A DNA stretch of 64,000 nucleotides from JAAELZ01 sp965237485. Its GTDB lineage: Bacteria > Pseudomonadota > Gammaproteobacteria > Arenicellales > Poriferihabitantaceae. The stretch lies in the NCBI GenBank assembly GCA_965237485.1, contig CBDEFQ010000006.1, forward strand, positions 372,001 to 436,000, given 5' to 3'. Each line of letters opens with the position of its first letter. Positions within the stretch are counted from its first letter, which is position 1. The notes under the pieces were generated by a model. That model was not told the origin of the DNA, did not search any database, and saw only the letters and a program-made list of their open reading frames with translations. Position numbers and translations under genes: made by a program. Below, in pieces: positions 33,984-43,840 of this stretch.

Positions 33984-36043
33984 TAGTGTAGCAGTAACCG
34001 ATAGGCGTTATTAATAAACCAATAGAAGCGGCTAAATGGATTAAATTTTAACTGAGCTTCGCTAGCAATCCACAACGATTTGTCATCTTTAACCGCACGC
34101 TTCGAGGGTTGATGTCCGCCAGAAAAATCGTCTTGATGTGCTTCGTGTCTTACTCGTAGGATTTCAGCTGATTTCGGAAAGGCAACCTTAGCTAGATACA
34201 TAAAGTTAAGCCAAGCTTTAAGTTCCCCCGTATTGTATTTGAATATTTGTGCCGCCGCCGCATAGCGTTTGGCGCTTTCAACTACCCCTTGATGTAGGGG
34301 CTCGTAGTATTTACTTTGGGCAATCTCGTCTTGTCCAATGGCATCTTCGGTGTTTCGAAAAACTAATTTCGACTTGCCTTGTTCAATTTTGTAAGCGATT
34401 AAGGTCGGGTGTGGCGCCCGGCAAATTTCCTCAAGCACCGGCTTTAAAGTGTTGGTCATTGAACTATAAAAGCTCAAACGATGGGCATCGTAAACCAAGC
34501 CTTCAATGCTATTGTGATAATCATTGCGATAGGGCGCAGCGCGGATGGCCCCGAGGGTAAAGCCAAAAATGCGTGGCTTGTCAATACGCGGCTCAATTGC
34601 ATCGGACAGATAGTGCTGAATGGTGCCTAACCAGCCGATATCTACTAGTGCCACTTTATCGTGTTCAAAAAAGCCTTCACTTTCAAGGTACCGTTGAAAG
34701 GCGGCGTTATCGTTTTTGGTTTGGCGCTTAACTTCTTCCTGAAACTGCATATCGTCTATCAGTTGCGCAAATTTTCCATCGGCTACCTCGTCGTAGTCAG
34801 CCGAATTAAAGCCTATTGCTTCATCAGATTGCAAATTATATCTGGCTAAATATTCAGATAGTTTGTCGACATCGAGTTTAAATATGCGGCATATATCATT
34901 GAAGTCCCTATTTCCTGCGGGGAAGCGCGCGACATGCGCATTGAGTGCCGTTAGCCCTTGGTGGGCGCAAGCGGTGGAGGCTACCCCCATTCGGCTGACA
35001 TATAAGTAACGGGCTTTTGGTGCATCACCTAGCGGGTAAAACCAAGGCACCATTGCATCCCAAACTTGCTTAAACAGCCAACCTTCGCGTGCGCAAAAAT
35101 ACACACGTCTAATGTCTTCGTCCTTACAGCGTTCGATTAAGCGGTGGATAAAGTAGCTGAGTAAATAACCAAAGAAACCGAATCCATCTGTATACAGCGC
35201 GGGCTGATCAGTGTTTTCTTGTTCCAGCGGCAGCATCCACTGCAATTGGTTGCGGCCCTTCCAGAAGTCGCGCTTTGCGGCGTAATAATTGTAACGGGTG
35301 GCTAAGGACAGGCGGTGGTGCTCACCTATGTCGCGTAAATGATAGGCGGTAATTCCAAATTCTATCGGTTTGTTAAAATCGGAATGGGCGTTGTCGCCAA
35401 TGTGTAACCATCGGCCTTTGTCGAGGTCAAATTGTTTTTGCACCATTGGCCAAGCTGCGCCAGAGGCTTTGGCATTAAATGTATCCGCCGATGAGATAAG
35501 ATCTTCAAAATAGGGGCTTAAGCCTTTATCTGTAGCCAGTTGCTTTAGATATTTCGAGGGCAGATAGATATCGGAGATTAAAAACAGTTTTTTGCCTTGT
35601 GCGTGCAGTTGTTTAATCCAATCTAGGGCTTCACTGCGCACCACAATCATTGCGCTTTCCATGCTGATTTCAAATTCAGCGACTTGGGCAAATAATTTTG
35701 TAGGAAGGGATGTGCCAAAAATTTGTGCCAACATCTCCTGCATATAATCGTCGTAGCGTGCCTCGAAATCTGGGTAGATCAAACCATTTGCGTCACGATG
35801 CGCTTGTTCGATTTTGTTGCGTAGTTGTCTTACTTCACGTGGACTGGTATGAATGCCCTGTTGCTTTGCCGCATCGCTAATCATTTGCGCGACAGGAATT
35901 TTGATCATGTTAGGGTCGGGTACGCGCCGAATAAACAGCGTGTCGAATACGTCAAAACTGATGGTGTCGAATCGGTCGAGGTTTTTGTTTGCCTGTTTTA
36001 CCAGGCTTTCCCAATTATAAAAGCTGTGCATCTTGCTAGGCAC
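33983..36043 (-). CDS. HAD-superfamily hydrolase-like protein (COG5610 type)
   Basis: 686 residues. The N-terminal HAD domain has motif I FDVFDTLFIRR at about 31-41, motif II LISDIYLPSKYL, and motif III/IV HIGDNAHSDF, with the catalytic Asp pair retained. The C-terminal about 400 residues contain VYFCAREGWLFKQVWDAM and are typical of large HAD proteins found in O-antigen or capsule clusters. The role is probably phosphatase or modification of a surface polymer precursor. It is followed directly by the coupled 78-residue gene. Confidence 0.78.
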   Translation of the reverse strand: MPSKMHSFYNWESLVKQANKNLDRFDTISFDVFDTLFIRRVPDPNMIKIPVAQMISDAAKQQGIHTSPREVRQLRNKIEQAHRDANGLIYPDFEARYDDYMQEMLAQIFGTSLPTKLFAQVAEFEISMESAMIVVRSEALDWIKQLHAQGKKLFLISDIYLPSKYLKQLATDKGLSPYFEDLISSADTFNAKASGAAWPMVQKQFDLDKGRWLHIGDNAHSDFNKPIEFGITAYHLRDIGEHHRLSLATRYNYYAAKRDFWKGRNQLQWMLPLEQENTDQPALYTDGFGFFGYLLSYFIHRLIERCKDEDIRRVYFCAREGWLFKQVWDAMVPWFYPLGDAPKARYLYVSRMGVASTACAHQGLTALNAHVARFPAGNRDFNDICRIFKLDVDKLSEYLARYNLQSDEAIGFNSADYDEVADGKFAQLIDDMQFQEEVKRQTKNDNAAFQRYLESEGFFEHDKVALVDIGWLGTIQHYLSDAIEPRIDKPRIFGFTLGAIRAAPYRNDYHNSIEGLVYDAHRLSFYSSMTNTLKPVLEEICRAPHPTLIAYKIEQGKSKLVFRNTEDAIGQDEIAQSKYYEPLHQGVVESAKRYAAAAQIFKYNTGELKAWLNFMYLAKVAFPKSAEILRVRHEAHQDDFSGGHQPSKRAVKDDKSLWIASEAQLKFNPFSRFYWFINNAYRLLLH

Positions 36044-36046
36044 TGA

Positions 36047-36988
36047 TCACTTCCCGCGAGCCTTTGCGAATAATCGCTTTGCTAGGGTTTTAGCTAAAGT
36101 CGCGCTAGGTGTGTTTTCAACAAAGGCTGGAGAATTTGGTGTTGCTGGGTCCGCTAGCTGTCGGTGTACTTCACTCAGCTCTTTCTCGAGTAAGACTAAG
36201 CGGTCAATGCCCGCGTTCACTCTTTGTTGCTGCGCTTTGGGCACTTGCGACAACACTGCGAGGCGAATAATTTCTTGGTCTTGTTGGCGGCCGGTAATCG
36301 CGGCTTCGCTTATCGTATTGCCACCGTGGATGCGATAGTGCAATAATTTTTCATCGTCAATATAGTGAACTTGATCCGGGAAGGCACTCAGTAGCCTGAA
36401 AATATAATCGTAGTCGTGTAGATAACGGTAGGGTGCGAATCCGCCGACTTTATTTTTGGCCTCGCTGGTCATCAGTAAATTTGACGTGGTAACCATTAGG
36501 TTGCCATGTAGAAACCCGCGAAATAGATCATCAGCTTTTTCTGTATAAAATTGTCGATTATTCTGGTGCCATTGATTCCAGCCAAAATCAGGGTCGGTCA
36601 ATGGGGTACTTTGCCCATCAACTGGCGCAACATCTGAAAATACGGCATGCGCTTTTAAGGCATGCATTTTTTCAAGCAATGTCTCAAGTCGAGTGGCAAG
36701 AAAAACATCATCAGAGTTTATAATACCAACAAATTCGCCACGGGTTTTTTCAAGGCCTGCGTTGAGGGCGTTATAGGCATCTTGGTTGAGTTGATAAAAA
36801 TATTGTACCCGTGGATCATCATAAGCCTTTACAATATCGGCAGTTTTATCGGTCGAGCCGTCATCGATAATAATGAGCTCAAGGTGTTGCCAAGTTTGGT
36901 TTAACACGCTGTCAATCGCTTCCCCCACGAATTGCTCGTGATTGTAAGCGGGCATCACAATGCTGACTAACGGCGAAGTATTCATCAA
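36047..36988 (-). CDS. Glycosyltransferase family 2 protein
   Basis: 313 residues with the GT-A signature: VSIVMPAYNHEQFV at the N-terminus, IIDDGSTDKT, the metal-binding IINSDDVF, and HDYDYIFRLL. The C-terminal tail has a coiled-coil-like stretch (RLVLLEKELSEVHRQLAD). It is the first gene of the minus-strand glycan operon, four bases before the HAD-like gene. Confidence 0.9.
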   Translation of the reverse strand: MMNTSPLVSIVMPAYNHEQFVGEAIDSVLNQTWQHLELIIIDDGSTDKTADIVKAYDDPRVQYFYQLNQDAYNALNAGLEKTRGEFVGIINSDDVFLATRLETLLEKMHALKAHAVFSDVAPVDGQSTPLTDPDFGWNQWHQNNRQFYTEKADDLFRGFLHGNLMVTTSNLLMTSEAKNKVGGFAPYRYLHDYDYIFRLLSAFPDQVHYIDDEKLLHYRIHGGNTISEAAITGRQQDQEIIRLAVLSQVPKAQQQRVNAGIDRLVLLEKELSEVHRQLADPATPNSPAFVENTPSATLAKTLAKRLFAKARGK

Positions 36989-37025
36989 CTTATTTATCTT
37001 TACTTAAATTTAGAATTTTAGACTT
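36989..37025. promoter_or_regulatory. Divergent promoter region of the glycan genes
   Basis: Only 37 A/T-rich bases separate the divergent GT2 and GT-C start codons. Any promoters must overlap these bases or lie partly inside the coding regions, so coordinated expression is likely. No definite -35/-10 is assigned. Confidence 0.35.
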
Positions 37026-38573
37026 GTGATAGCGCAATTATTAAAGATAGACAAGCGGCTGATAGCTGTTGCGCTTATCGGCAGCCTGCTCATATCTATT
37101 TGGGCCAATATTGTAGACGATGTTGTTAATAATGATGGCATTGAATACATAAAATCTGCGCAAAATATGCTCGATGGGCAGTGGCGTGTAGCCCTTGAAA
37201 CCTATAAATGGCCCTTCTACGCTGCGCTTATGGCCCTAGTGAGCAAGATTACTTTCTTGTCATTAGAAATTTCAGCTTATCTTATCGACGCAATTTCCTT
37301 TGTTTGGGTTGTTGTCGCGTTTGTCGCACTGGTCAGATTGTTAGGTGGGGGCCGCACTGAACTATGGTTGGCGCTAGTGCTAATTTTGTGTTTTCCGACC
37401 TTGAATAAATTTAGGCCTTATCTAATTCGAGACCCCGCTTTTTTGGCCCTTTTCTTAACCGCAGTTTACTACTACTTTGCGTATTTTTTGGAAAAGAAAA
37501 GAAGCGTAAATGTTATGAGCATTGTTTTTTTCGGATTATCTGCGCTATTTAGAATCGAAGGCTTAATTTTTTTGGTGGCGTCGCAAGCCTACTTGATGGT
37601 GGTGTCAAAAGGCAGCAAGGCTGCGCCTTGGATTGCCATTGCCTTTACGCTGATATTGGCTTTAGTGATGATTGTGCTGCTGAGTTGGTGGAACTTCGTG
37701 CCTGACGGTAAGCTCACCTATATGAGTATCTTTGCGCATCCAATTGCTTTCTTGGAGACGGTTTGGATTCAAGTGTTGGAGCAAATTGGCCAACGCTTTC
37801 ACGCAATTCGTTCCGAAGTGTTAGTGGGTTATTCGCACTCCTACGCGCTGGTTGTTTTGCTGTGGTCCGCAGTCACCATTGTTTTCTTTGAACTCATGCA
37901 CGCGCTTTACTACCTCTATTTCGGCTTGTTTGTTGTGGCAGTAGGTCGCAAAGAGGTATTCGGGGAAGCGCAATTGGCCAAGCCATGGCGCTTTTTGCTT
38001 ATCATAGCTATTGGCATTTTATGCGCATTTGTTTTGGTTCAGTGGTTTTTGAGCGATCGTTACCCCTTGGCCGCCGCTATGCTAATGTTGCTACCCATTC
38101 CGTTTTTATTGGCTAAATGGTGGCGGGCAGTTCGTCTTGGCGCGACCAACAGAAAAAGCAAAATAGGTTTTGTTGTGGTAATGAGTCTGATGGTGCTCGC
38201 TGGTTTAAAAAGCTTAGATTTAGCCACTGAAAAAACCTATCTCAAAGATGCGGGGAAGTGGCTGGAGCACAATATTAGAGACGATGCCACCGTGCACACT
38301 AACGACCGTATTATCGAACATTACTTTCAACGTGACGCACACGTTGACACCTATTGGCCATACTGGAAAATCTATAAAGACGCAGCTTTAATGGCCCGCA
38401 ATAATTATGATTACCTGGTTTTTAATGTCAAACATAAAGACGCGGATTACGCTATTAACATTCCTATACTGATGAGAAGTGAGCCCTTGAGGGTTTTTGA
38501 AAATGAAAAAGGCGCTAAAGTGTTGATTATCGAAATGAACAACAAACGAATATACTACCCGCAATCACCGTAA
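37026..38573 (+). CDS. GT-C-type integral membrane glycosyltransferase-like protein (515 aa)
   Basis: It starts at a GTG and has about 10 hydrophobic segments. The first extracytoplasmic loop carries DDVVNNDGIEYIKSAQNM, the acidic active-site pattern of the GT39/GT-C group. A C-terminal loop has VDTYWPYWKIYKDAALMARN. It probably transfers a sugar from a polyprenyl carrier on the periplasmic side. It is divergent from the glycan operon and just upstream of argB (4-bp gap). Confidence 0.7.
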   Translation: MIAQLLKIDKRLIAVALIGSLLISIWANIVDDVVNNDGIEYIKSAQNMLDGQWRVALETYKWPFYAALMALVSKITFLSLEISAYLIDAISFVWVVVAFVALVRLLGGGRTELWLALVLILCFPTLNKFRPYLIRDPAFLALFLTAVYYYFAYFLEKKRSVNVMSIVFFGLSALFRIEGLIFLVASQAYLMVVSKGSKAAPWIAIAFTLILALVMIVLLSWWNFVPDGKLTYMSIFAHPIAFLETVWIQVLEQIGQRFHAIRSEVLVGYSHSYALVVLLWSAVTIVFFELMHALYYLYFGLFVVAVGRKEVFGEAQLAKPWRFLLIIAIGILCAFVLVQWFLSDRYPLAAAMLMLLPIPFLLAKWWRAVRLGATNRKSKIGFVVVMSLMVLAGLKSLDLATEKTYLKDAGKWLEHNIRDDATVHTNDRIIEHYFQRDAHVDTYWPYWKIYKDAALMARNNYDYLVFNVKHKDADYAINIPILMRSEPLRVFENEKGAKVLIIEMNNKRIYYPQSP

Positions 38574-38577
38574 CGCC

Positions 38578-39480
38578 ATGGCCACGATCACCCCCTCAAT
38601 TAGTTCCCAAACCATAGCCAGTACGCTTACCGAGGCGTTGCCTTATATCCAGCGTTATCGCGGCAAGACTTGGGTCATCAAATATGGCGGCAACGCTATG
38701 ATTGATGAAACCCTTAAAGAAAGTTTTGCTCGAGATGTGGTTTTGCTCAAAGCAGTTGGAATTAACCCAGTGGTGGTGCATGGAGGTGGGCCGCAGATCA
38801 ATCAGTTACTGGAACGCATCGGCAAAGAATCAACATTTATTGATGGCATGCGTGTGACCGATAGCGAAACCATGGACGTAGTCGAAATGGTGTTAGGTGG
38901 CCTCGTCAATAAAGAAATAGTCAGTATGATTAATATGCAAGGCGGACATGCAGTTGGATTGACGGGTAAAGACGGGGGCTTAATTCGAGCGCGTAAACTT
39001 AAGGTTGAGAAGAATGACCCTGTGCTGCAGCGTAATGAGATTATCTACTATGGTCACGTTGGGGCGGTCGAATCTATTGACCCGAGTATTGTGCAGCTTC
39101 TAGAATCAGAATCTTTTATTCCGGTGATCGCACCAGTAGGTGTCGGTGAAGACGGACAAACCTATAACATTAATGCCGATACCGTCGCCGGTGAACTGGC
39201 GATAACTTTGCGCGCAGAGAAATTATTGTTGCTCACTAATACGTCTGGGGTAAATGATAAAAGCGGTAATTTGTTGGCAGAATTGACTGCTAAATCTATC
39301 GATCAATATGTAAGCGACGGTACCATACAAGGGGGCATGTTGCCCAAGGTAGAGTGTGCGCTGTCTGCCGTATCAGGCGGAGTGGGATCGGCCATTATTT
39401 TAGACGGACGAGTGGACCACTGTTTGTTATTAGAAGCGTTTACTGATTCCGGAATCGGCACTCAAATCGTTTCTGCATAG
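38578..39480 (+). CDS. argB: Acetylglutamate kinase
   Basis: 300 residues. Phosphorylates N-acetylglutamate in arginine synthesis. Motifs are WVIKYGGNAM near the N-terminus, VVVHGGGPQINQLLERIG, INADTVAGELA, and GGMLPKVECALSAVSGGVGS at the C-terminus, which includes the ATP-binding and arginine-sensing regions. An N-terminal helical extension (residues 1-25) is typical of arginine-inhibited hexameric forms. Confidence 0.96.
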   Translation: MATITPSISSQTIASTLTEALPYIQRYRGKTWVIKYGGNAMIDETLKESFARDVVLLKAVGINPVVVHGGGPQINQLLERIGKESTFIDGMRVTDSETMDVVEMVLGGLVNKEIVSMINMQGGHAVGLTGKDGGLIRARKLKVEKNDPVLQRNEIIYYGHVGAVESIDPSIVQLLESESFIPVIAPVGVGEDGQTYNINADTVAGELAITLRAEKLLLLTNTSGVNDKSGNLLAELTAKSIDQYVSDGTIQGGMLPKVECALSAVSGGVGSAIILDGRVDHCLLLEAFTDSGIGTQIVSA

Positions 39481-39497
39481 CGTCACATTGTGAGCAT

Positions 39498-39523
39498 AAA
39501 TGGCATACAATCGCGTGCCATTT
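39498..39523 (+). terminator. Hairpin between argB and typA
   Basis: AAATGGCA (39498-39505) pairs with TGCCATTT (39516-39523) across 10 bases, ending in a short T stretch. It lies 18 bp after the argB stop. It is a plausible intrinsic terminator with a weak U tract. Confidence 0.5.
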
Positions 39524-39565
39524 TATTGAGTGCCTTTTTGGGGGCACCCGCCTCAGCTTACTCTA

Positions 39566-41386
39566 ATGAAAGACTTAAGAAATATCGCCATTATCGCGCA
39601 TGTTGATCACGGCAAAACTACGCTGGTTGACCGACTGTTACAGCAATCTGGTACTTTGGGAGAGCGGTTCGGACCAGTTGAGCGAGTGATGGATGGTAGC
39701 GATTTAGAAAAGGAGCGCGGCATCACTATTCTGTCAAAAAATACAGCGCTCAAATGGAACGATTACCGCATCAACATTGTTGATACCCCGGGTCACGCTG
39801 ATTTCGGTGGCGAAGTGGAAAGGGTGCTGTCTATGGTGGACAGTGTTTTGTTGCTTGTTGACGCCGTTGAAGGGCCAATGCCACAGACCCGGTTTGTAAC
39901 CCAAAAGGCGTTTGAGCACGGTTTGCGGCCAATTGTTGTAGTCAATAAGATTGATCGTGATGGCGCGCGACCAGATTGGGTTGTAGATCAAACATTCGAC
40001 TTATTTGACCGTTTAGGCGGCAGTGATGAGCAACTGGATTTCCCGGTTGTTTATACTTCAGCAATACAAGGCTATGCGACCTTGGATGCGGATGTACGCA
40101 CGGATAATATGGATACGCTGTTTCAGGCGGTGGTCGACCATGCGCCCGAGCCTGATGTGGACTTAGAAGCGCCGTTTCAAATGCAGATATCCTCAGTAGA
40201 CTATTCAAGTTTTGTAGGGGTTATTGGAATTGGCCGAGTTCGAAACGGCAAGATTAAACGTAACTCACCAATTACAGTGGTGGACAGCGAAGGTAAAAAG
40301 CGCAACGCGCGCATCCTACAAATTCTAGGCTTTCACGGTTTACAACGTGTTGAAGTCGAAACCGCGCAAGCAGGCGACATTATTGCCGTAACCGGAATAG
40401 AGCAGCTCTCGATTTCCGACACCCTTTGTGATCCTGCGTCCCCCGCGGCTTTACCACCACTGATGGTAGACCAGCCTACAGTGCGCATGATGTTTCAAGT
40501 GAACACTTCGCCATTTAGTGGTAAGGAAGGTAAGTTTGTCACCTCTAGGCAATTATTGGAACGCCTCGAAAAAGAGTTAATTCACAATGTCGCACTGCGG
40601 GTCACTCAAACGCCCAATCCAGATATGTTCGAGGTAGCAGGAAGGGGCGAGTTACATTTGTCCATATTGCTGGAAACCATGCGCCGCGAAGGCTTTGAAA
40701 TTGCGGTGTCACGCCCGCAAGTTATCTATCGCGACATTGACGGGGTGCGCTGTGAGCCATTCGAAGACGTTGATATTGATGTCGAAGAAGCACATCAGGG
40801 GGCGGTGATGGAGGCAATCGGCATGCGTAAGGGTGAACTTAAAGACATGCAGCCAGATGGCAAAGGCCGTGTCCGCCTTGTTTATTTCATGCCCGCAAGA
40901 GGCTTAATCGGGTTTCAAACTGACTTTATGACGCTTACTTCGGGCACTGGCTTGATGAACCATATATTTAGTCAGTATCAGAGTGTGGTTGACGGTGAAT
41001 TTTCTGGAAGGCGCAACGGTGCGCTTATTTCAATGGTAACGGGTAAGGCTTTGGCCTATGCTTTGTGGAATTTGCAAGAACGCGGTAAATTAATGTTAGG
41101 CCACGGTACACAAGTATATGAAGGGCAAGTTATAGGAATACATTCACGCAGGAACGACTTGGTGGTTAACCCATTAAAGGGCAAGCAGTTAACCAATGTT
41201 CGGGCATCAGGAAAGGACGACAGCATTACCTTAGAGCCACCAATGCAGTTGACTCTAGAATCGGCTTTGGAGATTATTGAAGATGACGAGTTGGTTGAGA
41301 TTACGCCACAGAGCATCAGAATTCGTAAAAAGCTGTTAAGCGAGAGCGATAGAAAGCGTGCAGGGCGAAGTAAGGAGAAAGCCTGA
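39566..41386 (+). CDS. typA: Ribosome-associated GTPase TypA/BipA
   Basis: 606 residues from the ATG at 39566 (an upstream in-frame start would add 12 atypical residues). G1 AHVDHGKTTL, G2 RGITI, G3 DTPGHADFGGEVERV and G4 NKIDR are present. They are followed by EF-G-like domains II, III and V and the TypA-specific C-terminus. It is a translation factor-like GTPase involved in ribosome assembly and stress. Its length equals the usual family length. Confidence 0.96.
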   Translation: MKDLRNIAIIAHVDHGKTTLVDRLLQQSGTLGERFGPVERVMDGSDLEKERGITILSKNTALKWNDYRINIVDTPGHADFGGEVERVLSMVDSVLLLVDAVEGPMPQTRFVTQKAFEHGLRPIVVVNKIDRDGARPDWVVDQTFDLFDRLGGSDEQLDFPVVYTSAIQGYATLDADVRTDNMDTLFQAVVDHAPEPDVDLEAPFQMQISSVDYSSFVGVIGIGRVRNGKIKRNSPITVVDSEGKKRNARILQILGFHGLQRVEVETAQAGDIIAVTGIEQLSISDTLCDPASPAALPPLMVDQPTVRMMFQVNTSPFSGKEGKFVTSRQLLERLEKELIHNVALRVTQTPNPDMFEVAGRGELHLSILLETMRREGFEIAVSRPQVIYRDIDGVRCEPFEDVDIDVEEAHQGAVMEAIGMRKGELKDMQPDGKGRVRLVYFMPARGLIGFQTDFMTLTSGTGLMNHIFSQYQSVVDGEFSGRRNGALISMVTGKALAYALWNLQERGKLMLGHGTQVYEGQVIGIHSRRNDLVVNPLKGKQLTNVRASGKDDSITLEPPMQLTLESALEIIEDDELVEITPQSIRIRKKLLSESDRKRAGRSKEKA

Positions 41387-41562
41387 ATGGGCGGATGAAG
41401 TTGGTATTTTAGGTAAAATATAGGCTAATATCGTCATCTTAGGTTTGTTTCTCGATAAAATAAATAGTAATATACTATAAGTAACTGATATATATAGTTA
41501 TCTCTTTGTTTTACAGAGTTGTGCCCAATCTTAAATGAATAAAATATTTTTAGTAATCGGCC
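41387..41562. other. Intergenic and presumed pil operon promoter
   Basis: 176 A/T-rich bases between typA and pilM. Imperfect palindromic A/T stretches occur near 41468-41500. The promoter for the pil operon is expected here, but its elements could not be fixed. Confidence 0.35.
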
Positions 41563-42621
41563 TTGTTTGGATTAAGTAGCAATAAACATATACTCGGTAT
41601 TGATATCGGTGAATCGTCAGTTAAGATGGTTCAGTTACAACACTTGGGTAAAAAATACCGTTTTAGCAAGTTTCATATTGAGCCTGTTCCGCCGGGGTTG
41701 ATTGTTGAGGGAAGGGTGCTTGATGTTCCTCAGGTTGGAGACCTAATTCAACATGCTCTAAAACGGCAGAAAATATCCATAAAGACAGCCGTTGCCTCAG
41801 TAAACTACTCCGACGTCATGGTTAAAAGACTACGCGCTCAAAAAAGCATGAATGAACGCGAATTAGAGCAATGGGTTGAGTTTGAGATCGGTAAATTTGT
41901 GCCTTATCCTACGAATGAGCTGAGCGTGGACTATAAAATTGACGAGGTTCAATCTAATGATGTTGAAAATCAAATCGTCGTCACCGCTTGCCGACGACAA
42001 GCCGTAGACAACGCAGTAGAGTGTTTGGAGCAAGCTGGGCTAGAGCCGCATGCTGTTGATGTTTCAAATCAAGCACTACTGCGCGCCGCCGCTGGAGATT
42101 TAGAGGGCTTTGCGGGTGGAGCAAGAAATGATTTAACCGCCATCATTGATGTGGGTATGTCCACATTGCGTTTTTATGTGTTTTCAAACGCTGATATGGT
42201 ATACTACCGAGATGAGCCTTTTGGCGCAAGCTATTTGGTGGATGAGTTTGCTTCTGAATACCGGCTCAGTAATCATAAGGCCCATCAAGCAATTTATGCC
42301 CAACGCATGCCGAAGGGCTATAAAGAAAGAGTGCTTAAGCCGTTTGTGAAATCATTCCTAAAAGAGGTTGAACGTGGAATGTATGCCTTCGAATCGTCAG
42401 GGACGCCAGGGCAAATAGCGCGAGTGTTGCTCGTTGGTGGCAGTGTTCAAGTGCCGAATATGGAAAGCATTTTGGCTAAAAAACTACATATTGATGTCAA
42501 GTTGATGAATCCAATCACAGATCTTAGAAAGTCTGGCCGTATGGATATAAAAAAAATAAATAAACTAGCACCGCAATTAGCCCATGCCTGTGGTTTAGCG
42601 ATGTGGACAGGCACACGATGA
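41563..42621 (+). CDS. pilM: Type IV pilus inner-membrane platform protein PilM
   Basis: 352 residues, actin-like ATPase fold with ILGIDIGESSVKMVQL (phosphate 1), IIDVGMSTLRFYVF (phosphate 2) and VLLVGGSVQVP (adenosine motif). It binds the cytoplasmic tail of PilN. The start is TTG, with an in-frame stop just upstream, and gives the family-typical MFGL beginning. It is the first gene of pilMNOPQ. Confidence 0.95.
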   Translation: MFGLSSNKHILGIDIGESSVKMVQLQHLGKKYRFSKFHIEPVPPGLIVEGRVLDVPQVGDLIQHALKRQKISIKTAVASVNYSDVMVKRLRAQKSMNERELEQWVEFEIGKFVPYPTNELSVDYKIDEVQSNDVENQIVVTACRRQAVDNAVECLEQAGLEPHAVDVSNQALLRAAAGDLEGFAGGARNDLTAIIDVGMSTLRFYVFSNADMVYYRDEPFGASYLVDEFASEYRLSNHKAHQAIYAQRMPKGYKERVLKPFVKSFLKEVERGMYAFESSGTPGQIARVLLVGGSVQVPNMESILAKKLHIDVKLMNPITDLRKSGRMDIKKINKLAPQLAHACGLAMWTGTR

Positions 42622-43190
42622 GCGGCATTAACCTTCTACCATGGCGTGAAGACCAACGACAGCGCCGGGATAAGCGGCTGTTGGGGATGAGTATCTTTTA
42701 CTGGCTTGCCTGTATTGCGGGCGTGTTTTTAATGCTCTCAGCTATTTCTAAATCTGTGAATGATCAGGACAGTCGCAACCAATACTTACAGGGCCAAACT
42801 GCCAAATTGAACCGCCAAATTCAAGATATTGAGAAACTTAAAGACGACAAGGAAGAATTATTGTCTCGAATAGAGGTGGTGCAAAATTTACAAGACAATC
42901 GCGTACAGATAGTGCACGTTTATGATGATATGGTGCGCAAATTACCCCGAGGCGTCACCCTAGATGTAATGTCCAAAGAGGATAAGGAAATTAAATTAAC
43001 CGGTCGCGCGCAGTCAAACGCAAGGGTTTCAGAATTGATGAACCGCTTAGATTCTTCATTGTGGTTTGGGAAATCTGATCTATCTGTTGTCAACGTTACA
43101 GACGACCAGAACAACAAACTAAGTCAGTTTGAGCTAGTCGTTACTGAAAAAAATCTCTCGCAGAGTAACGCTTCCGAGGTGGACCAGTAA
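42618..43190 (+). CDS. pilN: Type IV pilus assembly protein PilN
   Basis: 190 residues from the ATG overlapping the pilM stop (ATGA). The conserved cytoplasmic motif INLLPWREDQRQRRDKR, which docks in PilM, is at the N-terminus. One transmembrane helix (FYWLACIAGVFLMLSAI), a coiled coil and a periplasmic ferredoxin-like domain follow. It forms the inner-membrane alignment complex with PilO. Confidence 0.95.
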   Translation: MSGINLLPWREDQRQRRDKRLLGMSIFYWLACIAGVFLMLSAISKSVNDQDSRNQYLQGQTAKLNRQIQDIEKLKDDKEELLSRIEVVQNLQDNRVQIVHVYDDMVRKLPRGVTLDVMSKEDKEIKLTGRAQSNARVSELMNRLDSSLWFGKSDLSVVNVTDDQNNKLSQFELVVTEKNLSQSNASEVDQ

Positions 43191-43840
43191 TGGCAATGCA
43201 AGATTACCTTGAAGTGCTGCAAGATACCGAGCTATCTGATCTTTCTTCGTGGCCGCACTGGCTAAAGGTGGTCGGTTCTTTGTTGCTGGGGGCAGCCCTA
43301 CTATTCGGTGGATATCATTTGTTTTACAAGCCTAAGCAAATCCGTTTGCATAGCGCGCAGGCGACTGAGATTAAGCTTAAACAGGATTTTCGAGATAAGC
43401 AATTACTGGCTGCTAATTTGCCGGCGTATCAAAAACAAATGGTTGAAATACAGGACCGATTTAATGTATTACTCAAGCAGTTACCAAACGAAACTGAGGT
43501 GCCAGCATTGCTAACTGATATCTCTCAAGTGGGTAAAGAACGTGGTTTAGAGTTTAGGCGATTTAAGCCCTTAAAGGCGCAGCTCAAAGATTTCTACGTC
43601 GAACTGCCCATCGAAATAGAAGCGTCTGGAACTTATCATCAATTGGCAAGTTTTGTCAGCGACATCGCTAATTTTCAGCGGGTTGTCAAGATCGGTGATA
43701 TCGATATGCAGCGTTCACAGTTTAAAGAAGATTCTGATGTAAAAATCGAAGCTATTCCGCTTACTTTCAAAGCCACTTTACTCACTTATCATTATAACGA
43801 GCTGGAGCTACAGCCGGATGAGGCTGTCGAGGCGAAATGA
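43190..43840 (+). CDS. pilO: Type IV pilus assembly protein PilO
   Basis: 216 residues with a single N-terminal transmembrane helix (VVGSLLLGAALLFGGYHLF), a coiled coil and a periplasmic domain with SGTYHQLASFVSDIANFQRV. It forms a heterodimer with PilN. Its ATG overlaps the pilN stop (TAATG). Confidence 0.95.
   Translation: MAMQDYLEVLQDTELSDLSSWPHWLKVVGSLLLGAALLFGGYHLFYKPKQIRLHSAQATEIKLKQDFRDKQLLAANLPAYQKQMVEIQDRFNVLLKQLPNETEVPALLTDISQVGKERGLEFRRFKPLKAQLKDFYVELPIEIEASGTYHQLASFVSDIANFQRVVKIGDIDMQRSQFKEDSDVKIEAIPLTFKATLLTYHYNELELQPDEAVEAK

Noticed and set aside
39530..39565. Longer N-terminus of TypA
   Set aside because: The added 12 residues are atypical and lie in a hairpin-rich leader; the ATG at 39566 gives the normal MKDLRNIAIIAHVDHG start.
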